Assembly: GCF_013041605.1 (NCBI RefSeq)
Contig: NZ_JABEQC010000007.1
Coordinates: forward strand, 1 to 64,000
Direction: 5' to 3'
DNA: 64,000 nt
DNA from: Vibrio plantisponsor
GTDB taxonomy: Bacteria > Pseudomonadota > Gammaproteobacteria > Enterobacterales > Vibrionaceae
Shown here: positions 27,775 to 36,768 of the stretch, piece after piece
Layout: every line of letters begins with the position of its first letter
How positions within the stretch are numbered: position 1 is the stretch's first letter
Program-made: the position numbers and the translations under genes
The notes under the pieces: generated by a model
Told to the model about the DNA's origin: nothing
Database searches by the model: none
Seen by the model: only the letters and a program-made list of their open reading frames with translations

Positions 27775-28092
27775 ATGGATGATAAATTCTGTATCGTTTT
27801 AACCACAACAAACAGTCAAGACGTAACACAGCAATTGATTCGATACCTACTATCAAATCAACTGGCTGCTTGTGTTCAAACACTGCCTATCAATAGTCAC
27901 TACATTTGGGAAGGAGAAGTTTGTAACGACGAAGAGATCCTTCTAGTGATAAAAACCCAATCCAAACTGTTTGAACAAGTCACGGAAGCGATTGAACAAC
28001 TTCATAACTATGAAGTTCCACAAATTGTTCAGGTACCTATTACTGATGGCTTCAACCCTTACTTGCAATGGATCGAAGCCAATACCAATTAG
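27775..28092 (+). CDS. cutA: Divalent-cation tolerance protein CutA
   Basis: CutA is a small trimeric protein linked in E. coli to copper tolerance, of unclear biochemical role. The 105-residue product has the family hallmarks LLSNQLAACVQ, YIWEGEV, EEILLVIKT and YEVPQIVQVP. The start is uncertain: an in-frame ATG at 27739 would add 12 residues, but neither has a strong ribosome binding site and the shorter form fits the family. Its stop overlaps the stop region of the convergent yjdF-like gene. Confidence 0.92.
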   Translation: MDDKFCIVLTTTNSQDVTQQLIRYLLSNQLAACVQTLPINSHYIWEGEVCNDEEILLVIKTQSKLFEQVTEAIEQLHNYEVPQIVQVPITDGFNPYLQWIEANTN

Positions 28093-28694
28093 GCATTTAA
28101 TCGATTGGGATTAATTCGAATCTGCACTGCGAGTAACAACAACGAGGCTAATGCGCCTAGGGTATCGCACAGCATGTCTTTTTGGGCATCCCAGATATCA
28201 CCTTGAGAACCTAAGAATGCGATACCTTCGTCTCCGCCAGCCAAATCCGCATACCACCATTCAACAATTTCGTAGCATGCAGCGATACTCATAATGCAAA
28301 ACAGAGCGTAGCTGCTGGCAAATAATGGCTTAGCCAGTTTGTTTCGTATAAGCAGTTCGGCAATTGGGTATGCATACAAGCCTATGGAAAAGTGTGCGAC
28401 ACGGTCGAAGTTATTGCGCTCTGAACCAATGAGGGTGTTGAACCAATCAAAGGGCACTTCTGAGAAGGTATATTTAGCGCCAATCGTATGAAGAGTCAGC
28501 CAGATGAAAAAGAGAGCATAAGAAGTTGTACTTAATCTCTGCTTCATTGAAACCAGCCACACAATCGCAAGAATAAGTAGTGCAGGTACAATTTCGGCAA
28601 CCCATACTGCTCGTGATGCGGGAGAGATGGCGGAAAAAATAAACACGGCTGTATATGCCAGACTCAGGATCGTCAGGCTTCTTGGTACTGTCAT
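28089..28694 (-). CDS. DUF2238/YjdF-family membrane protein
   Basis: A 201-residue inner-membrane protein with about six hydrophobic helices. The family pattern is visible: HTIGAKYTFSEVPF, DRVAHFSIGLYAYP, CYEIVEWWYAD and GDIWDAQKDMLCDTLGA, where the acidic and histidine residues are conserved. No function has been assigned to the family as far as I know. The last bases overlap cutA on the opposite strand. Confidence 0.88.
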   Translation of the reverse strand: MTVPRSLTILSLAYTAVFIFSAISPASRAVWVAEIVPALLILAIVWLVSMKQRLSTTSYALFFIWLTLHTIGAKYTFSEVPFDWFNTLIGSERNNFDRVAHFSIGLYAYPIAELLIRNKLAKPLFASSYALFCIMSIAACYEIVEWWYADLAGGDEGIAFLGSQGDIWDAQKDMLCDTLGALASLLLLAVQIRINPNRLNA

Positions 28695-28930
28695 AGTTCA
28701 AATATCCTTTACTCAATTTTCTAAAGCATGTTTACACTATTTGAAACAGTGTTCAATTAAGTTGTGTTAAAAATCGAGTAGATTAATCTTAGAAGTAATT
28801 AGGAATTACTCGTATTCTAGAGATGAAAAATTGAATAAAGGTCAAAGCGTTAATAGTTTCGTCCTATTCTTACTCGACAAAAAGCTGCTCATGGCTTTGA
28901 ATAAAAGAAGGGAAAATTGAGAGAAACTAT

Positions 28931-29551
28931 ATGACTGAAGCACAGCAAGTGTCCACAACGTTTCGCAACTATGTTGAGAATCCTTTATTGTGGCCAATTT
29001 TGGAAGTGTTGAAACGGCAGCCGTCCGGTTGGAAAGTTCATACGCTTGCCGCGCATTTGGGTGAGTTGGAACTGATGCCGACACTGGATGAAGCTCCAGA
29101 AAAAGATTTGTTCAAACGCAATTTTCTTATCATGAATGCGCTATACCAACTACAAGAGACTCTTTATCCGAAGCAATGGCTCCAAGTTGAGGCTATGGAT
29201 ATTATTCTGATGCCGATGTTTCGCAATGCCTCCCACGTAATTGATGTTGAAGATCCTTTGCGCGAATACTATTCACAGTGGGAGCACTATGAAGCGAGCG
29301 AAGGGGAAGTTAAACGCCTTCTCAATGAGTTTTGGACTCGCTATCGTAAGTTTGTTGGTGGCAGTAGCAAAGACTTAAATAGACAACAAGCCTTACGCTT
29401 ATTCGAACTCCACGATGATGCTACACACTTTGAAATCCGCAAAACTTGGCGAAAACTCGCGTTAAGATGGCATCCGGACAGAGATAACGGCAATGCGGAA
29501 AAATTTAGGATCTTATGTGAGGCTTGGAACATTCTGCGCCAAGAGGCATAA
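28931..29551 (+). CDS. DnaJ-related J-domain protein
   Basis: A 206-residue protein with an N-terminal region of the DnaJ-related family (about 1-145) and a C-terminal J domain (about 150-205) with an intact HPD at 181-183 (LRWHPDRD), which stimulates DnaK ATPase. The reversed layout, J domain last, is typical of this family in vibrios and relatives. The client specificity is unknown. The gene stands alone and ends in a strong hairpin. Confidence 0.9.
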   Translation: MTEAQQVSTTFRNYVENPLLWPILEVLKRQPSGWKVHTLAAHLGELELMPTLDEAPEKDLFKRNFLIMNALYQLQETLYPKQWLQVEAMDIILMPMFRNASHVIDVEDPLREYYSQWEHYEASEGEVKRLLNEFWTRYRKFVGGSSKDLNRQQALRLFELHDDATHFEIRKTWRKLALRWHPDRDNGNAEKFRILCEAWNILRQEA

Positions 29552-29565
29552 AAATCTTTGACCAG

Positions 29566-29596
29566 AAAAAAACAGCGCAAATTTGCGCTGTTTTTT
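29566..29596. terminator. Bidirectional intrinsic terminator
   Basis: AACAGCGCAAA and TTTGCGCTGTT form a perfect stem flanked by A-run and T-run, between the convergent J-domain gene and the ATPase gene that ends at 29611. It can serve both. Confidence 0.93.
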
Positions 29597-29610
29597 CGTT
29601 TCGATAACTC

Positions 29611-31260
29611 TTAATTCTTGAACTTAGCTTTGCGCATACGGTTCAGTGCTGCCATCGCATCCAGTATGCGAGGTTTCGCCAAATCGCCATGGTTTGGCAT
29701 GTTCTCGTGCCAGTTGTCGTTAAGAAAGGCTTCGAAATCTTTAGCTGGGTTTTTCGACCAACCTGGCATCTGTGCGAGCTGGAACCAAAGCCAACCGATA
29801 GCATTAACTTCAGAAGGAGACTCTATCTGCTCAAGAGCGCTTAAGTCAGCAAACTCTTTGCCAAAGCGAAGTGAATCTGTGCCTTTTGCTGATACTCGGA
29901 ATTTGCCTTCCGCCAGTATGGTTTGTAATGCCATGCAGTTTAGAGAACGAGGTGCAATGTTTTCCAAAGGCGTTTCACATTCGTTTTTACGTTCAGTAGG
30001 GTGAAGCGCAATCACTTGCTGTGCTTTTTCAGTCACGTCATTCGGCTGGAAATCATGCATTTGAATCACAGTGTCAGCCACATCAAGGTAATCTCCAGAA
30101 CCACCCATAACAACTAAGCTGGAAATTCCCATTTCATCACGCAGTTGACCAATGCGATCGACTAACGGAGTGATCGGTTCATCACCTTTACTTACCAATG
30201 CTTGCATACGTTCGTCACGTATCATGAAGTTGGTTGCCGAGGTGTCTTCATCAATCAGCAAAGTGCTGGCGCCAGCTTCTATTGACTCTTGAAGCCAAGC
30301 CGCTTGTGATGTAGAGCCAGAGGCATCTTGAGTACTAAAGTCACGAGTATCTCGGCCTAGAGGCAAATGGTTGATATAGTTCGAAAGATTAAGGTTGTGG
30401 ACGCAGCGACCGTCTTCAGCGCGAATTTTCATGGCGTTGACATCAGCGACAATACCTTCACGTCCATCACCCGGAATATGGTTGTAGATTGAACGTTCTA
30501 TTGCCGTAAGCAGGGTCGATTTACCGTGAAAACCGCCGCCGACAATCAAAGTAATACCTTTTGGAATGCCCATTCCGTGTACTTCACCTTTATTCGGTGC
30601 CAGCAAAATGGTCTCCAACTCTTTTGGAGACTGGAATGCAACAGCATCTTTCATTGGAAGGTCGCAGTTACCAGCTATACGTGGCAGCACACTTCCGTTT
30701 GCAACAAAGGCGACCAAGTTTTTCTCATCAAGTTGAGAACGCAATGCTTCTTGGTCTTCGATGGTTTCACAGTGATGAGTCAGCGCTTCAATATCCAATT
30801 CACGAGCATTGGTTGCTTTGCGAATGAATTTAGGCATATGAAATGTAAGCGTGTTGAGTGCCTTCTTCGCGAGAATGTCACGCCCTTCAGCAGGCAGAGA
30901 CATACGGAAACGCAACTCAATGCCGTGTTCAGTAAATAATACGGCGGTACTATCCATTACGGTTTGGCCGGTGATATGGATAGTTACGGAGTTTTCTTGC
31001 TTGGCGAATTCTGCGAATGAGCGAGCGATAAAGTCTCTGGCAGCCATTTGATAAGCCGCAGACTTATCTTTCAACCATGCTAAGCCAGTGAGTGACCATG
31101 CTCTTGTCGCACGCAAGCGCGAAGCTGACGCGAACGGATCTGACTGAACATAATCGATGAACAGATTGTAGTCGCCGAAATCATATTCGCCTTTGATTTG
31201 CTGATATGCGCGATAATTCTGTTTTTCGAGTTTTTTCAGTTTTGCTGTTAATACATCCAT
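29611..31260 (-). CDS. Predicted ATPase of the ABC class (COG3044 type)
   Basis: A 549-residue soluble protein of a widespread but uncharacterised family. It carries a Walker A motif (GGGFHGKSTLLTAI, about 240-253), a Walker B-like LLIDEDTSATNFM, and a late glycine-rich LVVMGGSGDYLDVAD. The N-terminal half contains YGDYNLF-type sequence (actually GDYNLFIDYVQSDPFA) typical of the family. Membrane segments are absent. The start at 31260 (MDVLTAKL) is chosen on likeness; a longer frame to 31314 would add a hydrophobic stretch. The biological role is unknown. Confidence 0.85.
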   Translation of the reverse strand: MDVLTAKLKKLEKQNYRAYQQIKGEYDFGDYNLFIDYVQSDPFASASRLRATRAWSLTGLAWLKDKSAAYQMAARDFIARSFAEFAKQENSVTIHITGQTVMDSTAVLFTEHGIELRFRMSLPAEGRDILAKKALNTLTFHMPKFIRKATNARELDIEALTHHCETIEDQEALRSQLDEKNLVAFVANGSVLPRIAGNCDLPMKDAVAFQSPKELETILLAPNKGEVHGMGIPKGITLIVGGGFHGKSTLLTAIERSIYNHIPGDGREGIVADVNAMKIRAEDGRCVHNLNLSNYINHLPLGRDTRDFSTQDASGSTSQAAWLQESIEAGASTLLIDEDTSATNFMIRDERMQALVSKGDEPITPLVDRIGQLRDEMGISSLVVMGGSGDYLDVADTVIQMHDFQPNDVTEKAQQVIALHPTERKNECETPLENIAPRSLNCMALQTILAEGKFRVSAKGTDSLRFGKEFADLSALEQIESPSEVNAIGWLWFQLAQMPGWSKNPAKDFEAFLNDNWHENMPNHGDLAKPRILDAMAALNRMRKAKFKN

Positions 31261-31349
31261 CACGACTGCTCTTGGAATAATGAAAAGGGGGGCGATTATA
31301 GGTAGCCCTATCAAGGGAGTAAAGCCATGTGTTGCTTAATCCTTGTGGG

Positions 31350-31387
31350 ATAAACAAAAACTGTACTCTATTTAGGAGTACAGTTTT
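31350..31387 (-). terminator. Intrinsic terminator of fabV
   Basis: AAAACTGTACTC (31357-31368) and GAGTACAGTTTT (31376-31387) form a perfect 12-bp stem; on the minus strand TTTTTGTTTA follows. Confidence 0.9.
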
Positions 31388-31463
31388 AGTGGTAGTAGGG
31401 TATTTGTCAACAAAGAGGCGGGTTCCAGACAAGTGATCGGATTCCCACCAACGGTTGAATTCA

Positions 31464-32669
31464 TTAATCTTCTTGCGCTAAGAATGACTTTAAGTCGACA
31501 TCCTTTGAGTAGTCGATATTTTCAAAACCAAACCCATTGAGATTAAGAAACTCTTGTTTGAATCCTTGGTAATCGCCCAGTTGTTTAAAGTTATCGGCAT
31601 TCATTTCGCCAAGAATCGCCAATACTTTTTCCTGAGTATCTTGGCTAAGTTCCAGGTCATCCATGCGGATCAAACGTTCGTTATCAACTGGCGTGGTGAC
31701 ATTCTCTCCCAGATACAGTTTTTCACTGAATAATCGTTGCATCTGTTCAATACAGCCTTCATGGGTGCCTTTCTCTTTCATCACTCGGTAAAGCGCTAAG
31801 ATGTATGGGCTCAAGCCTGGAATAAAGACACTCGCTTTTGTGACTAACGCCTTACAAACCGAAGCGTAAGCGCCACCATTGTAATTCGCTAACTTCAAAT
31901 TAAGAGAGTGACTGGTTTGGTGCAAATCCACTTTTGCATAACCCAAGGTACCATCAAGATAGATAGGGTGAGTGATTTCCGGACCAATGTATGAGAAAGC
32001 TACGGTTTTACAGCCGTCAGCGATAGAGTCCGAGTTGATCAAAGTATCAATCCAGTTTTCCCAATCTTCACCGCCCATTACTTTGATAGTGCTGGTGATT
32101 TCTTCGTCGGTTGCAGGTTCAAGCGTGCTATTTACCCAGCTGTCGTTTTCCAGAATGATGGTGGAGCCTGATACTGCATCACCAATCGGTTTGATGGCGG
32201 AACGCCAGAACTCATCACTGTCGCCTTTTCGGCGCATACCACTGGCGATACTGTAGATTACTAGGTCGACTTCACCTTCGAAATACGTTTCGATTGCTTC
32301 GATCACTTGTTCTCTAATTTCTTTTGAGAACACATCACCATCAATATTGACGGCTACATTGCCATTTTGTTCTGCGTGCTTTTTAAAGAAATGGTTGTTG
32401 TAGTAACCAGCGCTGCCTACACCTTTTTCAGATGGACCTCGTTCCATAGACACGCCGATAGTATCTGCGTTTGCTCCGCCGAATGTTAATGCGATACGTG
32501 CAGCTAACCCAAAGCCTGATGATGAGCCAAGAATCAAAACACGTTTGGGACCGTGTTCAATTGGTTTTGCTGATTTAACGTATTGAATTTGTTTTAAAAT
32601 GGCTTGTTCGCAACCGAAAGGGTGTGCGGTACGTGCAACCACACCTTGTATTACGGGTTCTATGAGCAT
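31464..32669 (-). CDS. fabV: Trans-2-enoyl-ACP/CoA reductase FabV
   Basis: FabV reduces enoyl-ACP with NADH in fatty acid elongation and is a naturally triclosan-insensitive enoyl reductase first described in Vibrio cholerae. The 401-residue protein has the Rossmann segment VLILGSSSGFGLA (about 44-56), the active-site Tyr237-x8-Lys246 in PIYLDGTLGYAK, SYIGPEITHP and the C-terminal FLNLNGFGFENIDY. It looks noticeably diverged from the V. cholerae enzyme as I recall it (for example SIASGMRRK), so it may be a second paralogue. The gene is alone, with a strong terminator. Confidence 0.94.
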   Translation of the reverse strand: MLIEPVIQGVVARTAHPFGCEQAILKQIQYVKSAKPIEHGPKRVLILGSSSGFGLAARIALTFGGANADTIGVSMERGPSEKGVGSAGYYNNHFFKKHAEQNGNVAVNIDGDVFSKEIREQVIEAIETYFEGEVDLVIYSIASGMRRKGDSDEFWRSAIKPIGDAVSGSTIILENDSWVNSTLEPATDEEITSTIKVMGGEDWENWIDTLINSDSIADGCKTVAFSYIGPEITHPIYLDGTLGYAKVDLHQTSHSLNLKLANYNGGAYASVCKALVTKASVFIPGLSPYILALYRVMKEKGTHEGCIEQMQRLFSEKLYLGENVTTPVDNERLIRMDDLELSQDTQEKVLAILGEMNADNFKQLGDYQGFKQEFLNLNGFGFENIDYSKDVDLKSFLAQED

Positions 32670-32780
32670 TATTAGTACCTTTTGGTGCTAGGGGGCAGTA
32701 ACAATATCGTAAAGCTAAGTAAAGTTTATTGAGCTGAGGCAACAGACCTACATATTTTTAGTCATAATGTAGGAAATGCT

Positions 32781-33380
32781 TTAAAGCAAAGGTTCTAACT
32801 GTTCTGCCATAAAATCTGCTATCCAAGGTTGAGCATCAGGTTTTGGATGAAGCCCGTCCTGCATCATCCATTCTGGTTTGACAATGACCTGTTCTAGGAA
32901 AAAGGGAATGAGAGGAACCGATTTTTCACTGGCGATGGTTGGATAAAGTTGTGAAAACGCTTCGCTATAACGTTTACCGTAATTTGGCGGAATGCGAATT
33001 TGCATCAGAATGACTTGGCTATTTTGTGCTTGTATGGTGTCGATCATCGTTTTCAGGTTGTTTTCAACCAGTTGTGGAGGAAATCCACGTAGACCATCAT
33101 TAGCACCAAGTTCAATTAAAACGGAGTCAGGATTGTGTTGTTTTAACAAAGAAGGTAAGCGTGAAAGGCCGTTGCCTGTCGTATCACCCGAGATACTTCC
33201 GTTAATTACTGTTACAGATTTACCTTTGTTTTTTAAAGCATCACCAAGCAAATTAGGCCAAGCTTGTTCTATAGACATGTTATAGCCGGCGCTCAAACTA
33301 TCACCCAACACTAAGAGTGTGTTACTACTAGCGTTGGTCGAGAAAAATACAACAAGAAGCAAGGAAAGTAGTCTAGTCAT
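32781..33380 (-). CDS. tesA: Acyl-CoA thioesterase I / lysophospholipase L1
   Basis: TesA is a periplasmic SGNH hydrolase with thioesterase, esterase and lysophospholipase activity. The 199-residue protein has a signal peptide (about 1-19), the nucleophile in GDSLS (Ser28), the oxyanion residues in SGDTTGNG and GANDGLRG, and the C-terminal DGLHP with catalytic Asp and His. Its ATG on the minus strand overlaps the ATG of ybbA on the plus strand (shared CATG), the same divergent pairing known from E. coli. Confidence 0.95.
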   Translation of the reverse strand: MTRLLSLLLVVFFSTNASSNTLLVLGDSLSAGYNMSIEQAWPNLLGDALKNKGKSVTVINGSISGDTTGNGLSRLPSLLKQHNPDSVLIELGANDGLRGFPPQLVENNLKTMIDTIQAQNSQVILMQIRIPPNYGKRYSEAFSQLYPTIASEKSVPLIPFFLEQVIVKPEWMMQDGLHPKPDAQPWIADFMAEQLEPLL

Positions 33381-34056
33381 GCAATCATCCGTTATTTCAG
33401 CTCAATCTTTATCTAAAGTAGTCTCCACCAATCAGGAGCAATTAACAATCCTCAAAGAGGTGAATCTTGATATTCGCCAGGGCGAAAGTGTGGCCATCGT
33501 CGGCACTTCTGGTGCAGGTAAATCCACCTTGATGACACTGCTTGCAGGATTGGACACGCCGACCAGCGGAGAAGTTCATCTGTTGGGGAAATCACTGACA
33601 GAGCTTGATGATGAAGCGAGAGCCGCGATTCGCAGTCAATCGGTAGGGTTTGTGTTCCAAAGCTTTTTGCTCATTCCAAGCTTATCTGCATTAGAAAATG
33701 TCACTTTGCCATGTTTGTTAAAGGGCGAAGCCGAAGATAAACAGCGGGCAGAAGCGTTATTAAAATCTGTGGGGTTAGATCATCGTATTCATCACTCGCC
33801 AAGTCAGCTTTCGGGTGGTGAGCAGCAGCGAGTTGCTCTGGCGCGTGCGTTTATGATCAGCCCACAAGTGTTATTTGCAGATGAACCGACAGGCAACCTA
33901 GATCAGGAAACCGCAGCGAAGGTTATCGATTTACTTTTTGAGCTGAACTCGCAACATGGAACAACATTGGTTCTTGTCACTCATGACCCTGTTCTTGCTG
34001 CAAGATGCCAAAGACGCTTTCACATGACGGCAGGTATGTTGGAGGAGCGAGTATGA
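33379..34056 (+). CDS. ybbA: ABC transporter ATP-binding protein YbbA
   Basis: A 225-residue ATPase of the LolD/MacB type, with Walker [11 protein letters not shown], signature [14 protein letters not shown], Walker [13 protein letters not shown] and the H-loop THD. It partners the large permease encoded next, whose start overlaps its stop as ATGA. The start at 33379 shares bases with the tesA start; a longer reading to 33319 would lie wholly within tesA and is rejected. The pair is placed beside tesA, as in enterobacteria; the substrate is unknown, possibly a lipid-related or lipoprotein cargo. Confidence 0.93.
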   Translation: MQSSVISAQSLSKVVSTNQEQLTILKEVNLDIRQGESVAIVGTSGAGKSTLMTLLAGLDTPTSGEVHLLGKSLTELDDEARAAIRSQSVGFVFQSFLLIPSLSALENVTLPCLLKGEAEDKQRAEALLKSVGLDHRIHHSPSQLSGGEQQRVALARAFMISPQVLFADEPTGNLDQETAAKVIDLLFELNSQHGTTLVLVTHDPVLAARCQRRFHMTAGMLEERV

Positions 34057-36488
34057 ATGTTGCCCCATCTTTAAACAAACGTCTGTTTCGATGGAGCTTT
34101 AGCGAGATTCGCCACGGCCAACTGTGGCCGATTTCCTTAGCTCTAACTCTCATCATTGCCTGTGTGTTTGCTTTAACAGCATTGGCTGACCGTATGGAGC
34201 AGGTGGTTGTTAAGCAGGGCAAAGATGCATTGACGGCAGACAGTGTGTTTGTTTCGGCAAATCCTTTGCCTTCAACGTTGCTGCAATTGACCAATGAAAA
34301 AAACTTAACCACCTCCACCATGACTCGTTTTTCCACCATGGCGTTCAGTGACAATGGTATGAAGTTAGTCACGGTTAAAGCCGTAGACAGCCAATATCCA
34401 TTGCGTGGAGAGATGGAATTGTCGGATGGGAAAACCATCAAGCATCAGATCCAGCCAAATGAGTTATGGCTGGACGAACGAATTTTCAACGAACTGAATG
34501 TAAATATAGGTGACAGTGTCACTATTGGTGATGCTGATTTTGTCGTATCGGGCAGAGTTGTTCAAGAACCCGGTTTAAGCTTCAACCCATTTCAGCAAAT
34601 GCCGTCCGTTTTTATTCACTTATCAGATGTTGAGCGCACCGGTGCTATCCAAATCGGCAGTAGAGTTCAGTACCAGCTCTTCATTAATGCTGAAGAGCCT
34701 GTCATTGAACAACTGAAAAAAGCAGTAACTTTGTCCCCAAGTGAGCGATGGAGAGATCAAGATAGCGGCAGCAGAACCAATGAAGTGTTTGAAAGAACTC
34801 AGCAATATCTGTCTTTGACTGTGGCTATCGTGATCATCATGGCAGCTACCACTTTGGTTTTGACCTGCCAGCATTATGTTTCTACTCGTCAGCGCACGAT
34901 CGCAATGCTTAAAAGCTTGGGTGCCAGTAAGCAATGGGTAGGACGTTGGTTAGCCATTCAAGTGGCGTTACTACTTGGTTTTGCCGCCGTGAGTGGCATT
35001 GTCATAGGAATGGGGCTGGAATATCTGTTGCGCGTGCCGTTGGTCGACCTGCTGCCTACGCCGCTTCCAAGTTATGGTTATAAACCTGCGCTTGTGGCGC
35101 TGACCTCAAGTGTGTTAATTGCCGTACCTGCTTTAGGTATCCCGCTTGGGCATCTACTTAATGTAAATGCAGCCAGTGTTATGCAGAACACTCAAAAGCA
35201 GAACCGAATGAGATGGAATATCGCTCTTGCGCTTGTGCCTTTACTACCCATGCTTGCTTTCTATTGGCAAAACAAGTTGGTTTGGATAGTACTTGCAGGA
35301 ATAACGGTGCTGTTTTTGATTCTTGCTTTAATCAGCGTTGTGGTGACACGTTCTTTGGCAAAGTTACCGCTTAATACTGCAATGAAGCTGGCCCTTAGCC
35401 GAATCAATCGTTCCTCTGTGGCTACTGGCATTCAATTTGGTGCATTGTCACTTTCGTTGATGTTATTGGCTGTAATGTGGTTGGTTCGAACAGATTTGTT
35501 GTCTGACTGGCAAAAAACATTGCCAGCTAATGCGGCGAATGCCTTTGCTTTCAATATTGCCACTTATGAAAAAGATGCGTATTTGGAAACCATAGACAAA
35601 GCTGGAATTGAACGTTCGGATGCTTATCCGATCATTCGTGGAAGATTAACTGAAATTAACGGTGTTGAAGCGAAAACTTATGCACAAGGGGAAGGGAGCA
35701 GCGATGCGTTAAGGCGTGAACTTAACTTTACTTGGGGTGATAGCCTACCAACCTATAACGATTTGATTGCTGGTGAGTGGACGCAAAGTAAAGGGGTGTC
35801 AGTTGAGCAAGATGTCGCTGAAGACCTCGGCCTTAAAATTGGGGATAAACTGACATTCTCTATCAACAGCCAACCTATCGAAGCGACGGTAAATACTATT
35901 CGTCATGTGGAATGGCGTGCTATGAAGCCTAACTTCTACTTCATTTTTACACCGGATTTATTACAGGACATTCCTAGCTCTTGGTTGGTTAGCTTTCGAA
36001 TAGAACAGCAGCATGATGGGCTACTTACAGAACTGTCACGCAATCACCCTACAGTGAGTTTGATGGATATCCGAGCAATGGGAGCGAAAATCCAAGATCT
36101 GCTGACACAAATTGTCTGGTCGATAACAGTACTTGCTTTGATGGGCGTAGTGGCTGGTATACTCCTGATTTTTACGTTATTACGCTTAAGTCTGAGCCAG
36201 CGTCAACAAGAGATAAGGCTGTATAGAACTTTAGGCGCGAGCCGTCGTCGAGTCACTCAGACTATTTGGTCAGAGTTTGGGCTTATGGCTTTGGTTGCAG
36301 GTATCGTTGCTGCTTTAAGCGCAGATGTGGTCGTAGCGAGTGTTATGAAGTTCGGTTTTGACTTGTCAGCTTCGCTACATCTGAACATGTGGCTGGTGCT
36401 GCCAATCGTCACTTTTTGCACATTAGCTGCGGTTGTGAATAGTTTAATTAAGCGTTTGTTAGTTCCTATAAATAAAGCATTTAATTAG
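34053..36488 (+). CDS. ybbP: ABC transporter permease YbbP (FtsX/MacB-like)
   Basis: An 811-residue membrane protein with the FtsX-like permease arrangement duplicated: one helix at about 25-45, a large periplasmic domain, helices in the middle (about 250-460) and a second periplasmic domain, then three C-terminal helices (from about 695). The motifs RTIAMLKSLGAS and QEIRLYRTLGAS, typical of FtsX permease repeats, appear in both halves. It overlaps ybbA by four bases, so the two are co-translated. Family members move lipids, lipoproteins or act mechanically rather than transporting nutrients. Confidence 0.93.
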   Translation: MNVAPSLNKRLFRWSFSEIRHGQLWPISLALTLIIACVFALTALADRMEQVVVKQGKDALTADSVFVSANPLPSTLLQLTNEKNLTTSTMTRFSTMAFSDNGMKLVTVKAVDSQYPLRGEMELSDGKTIKHQIQPNELWLDERIFNELNVNIGDSVTIGDADFVVSGRVVQEPGLSFNPFQQMPSVFIHLSDVERTGAIQIGSRVQYQLFINAEEPVIEQLKKAVTLSPSERWRDQDSGSRTNEVFERTQQYLSLTVAIVIIMAATTLVLTCQHYVSTRQRTIAMLKSLGASKQWVGRWLAIQVALLLGFAAVSGIVIGMGLEYLLRVPLVDLLPTPLPSYGYKPALVALTSSVLIAVPALGIPLGHLLNVNAASVMQNTQKQNRMRWNIALALVPLLPMLAFYWQNKLVWIVLAGITVLFLILALISVVVTRSLAKLPLNTAMKLALSRINRSSVATGIQFGALSLSLMLLAVMWLVRTDLLSDWQKTLPANAANAFAFNIATYEKDAYLETIDKAGIERSDAYPIIRGRLTEINGVEAKTYAQGEGSSDALRRELNFTWGDSLPTYNDLIAGEWTQSKGVSVEQDVAEDLGLKIGDKLTFSINSQPIEATVNTIRHVEWRAMKPNFYFIFTPDLLQDIPSSWLVSFRIEQQHDGLLTELSRNHPTVSLMDIRAMGAKIQDLLTQIVWSITVLALMGVVAGILLIFTLLRLSLSQRQQEIRLYRTLGASRRRVTQTIWSEFGLMALVAGIVAALSADVVVASVMKFGFDLSASLHLNMWLVLPIVTFCTLAAVVNSLIKRLLVPINKAFN

Positions 36489-36512
36489 TGATTCCTTGAG
36501 TAAGTGCGAGAG

Positions 36513-36535
36513 TTATCCACAAAAACGGTGGATAA
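36513..36535. other. Inverted DnaA-box-like pair after ybbP
   Basis: TTATCCACA at 36513-36521 is an exact DnaA-box consensus match, and GTGGATAA (36528-36535) reads as a second, near-match box in the opposite orientation. Together they are an 8-bp perfect inverted repeat with a 7-base loop. It may be a hairpin at the transcript end of ybbP, since no T-run follows, or a DnaA-binding site. The rest of the 280-base spacer shows no supported gene. Confidence 0.4.
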
Positions 36536-36768
36536 ATGCTGGGATAACTAAGAGCTCTGATGCAGTGTATTTCTGCCTCAGCCCCGTAGAACCTTTGGCT
36601 GCAGACAGAGCTTTATGCACAAGGTTAAAAAAGCACCGATCACAGAATATTGAGTCAAGATATTTATTTCATTTTTTTGTATTGCAACTTTTATTCTGTC
36701 GAGCTATAGCCACGTAAAAAATGTGATTTTAATAACACTTTATAAGCTTTAGAATGGGTTTAGTTTGA

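Noticed and set aside
33319..33378. Longer N-terminus for ybbA
   Set aside because: It would lie entirely within tesA and has no ribosome binding site; the ATG at 33379 matches the usual YbbA length.
36496..36717. 73-codon frame after ybbP
   Set aside because: No ribosome binding site, cysteine-rich random-looking translation, and it runs through the DnaA-box hairpin.
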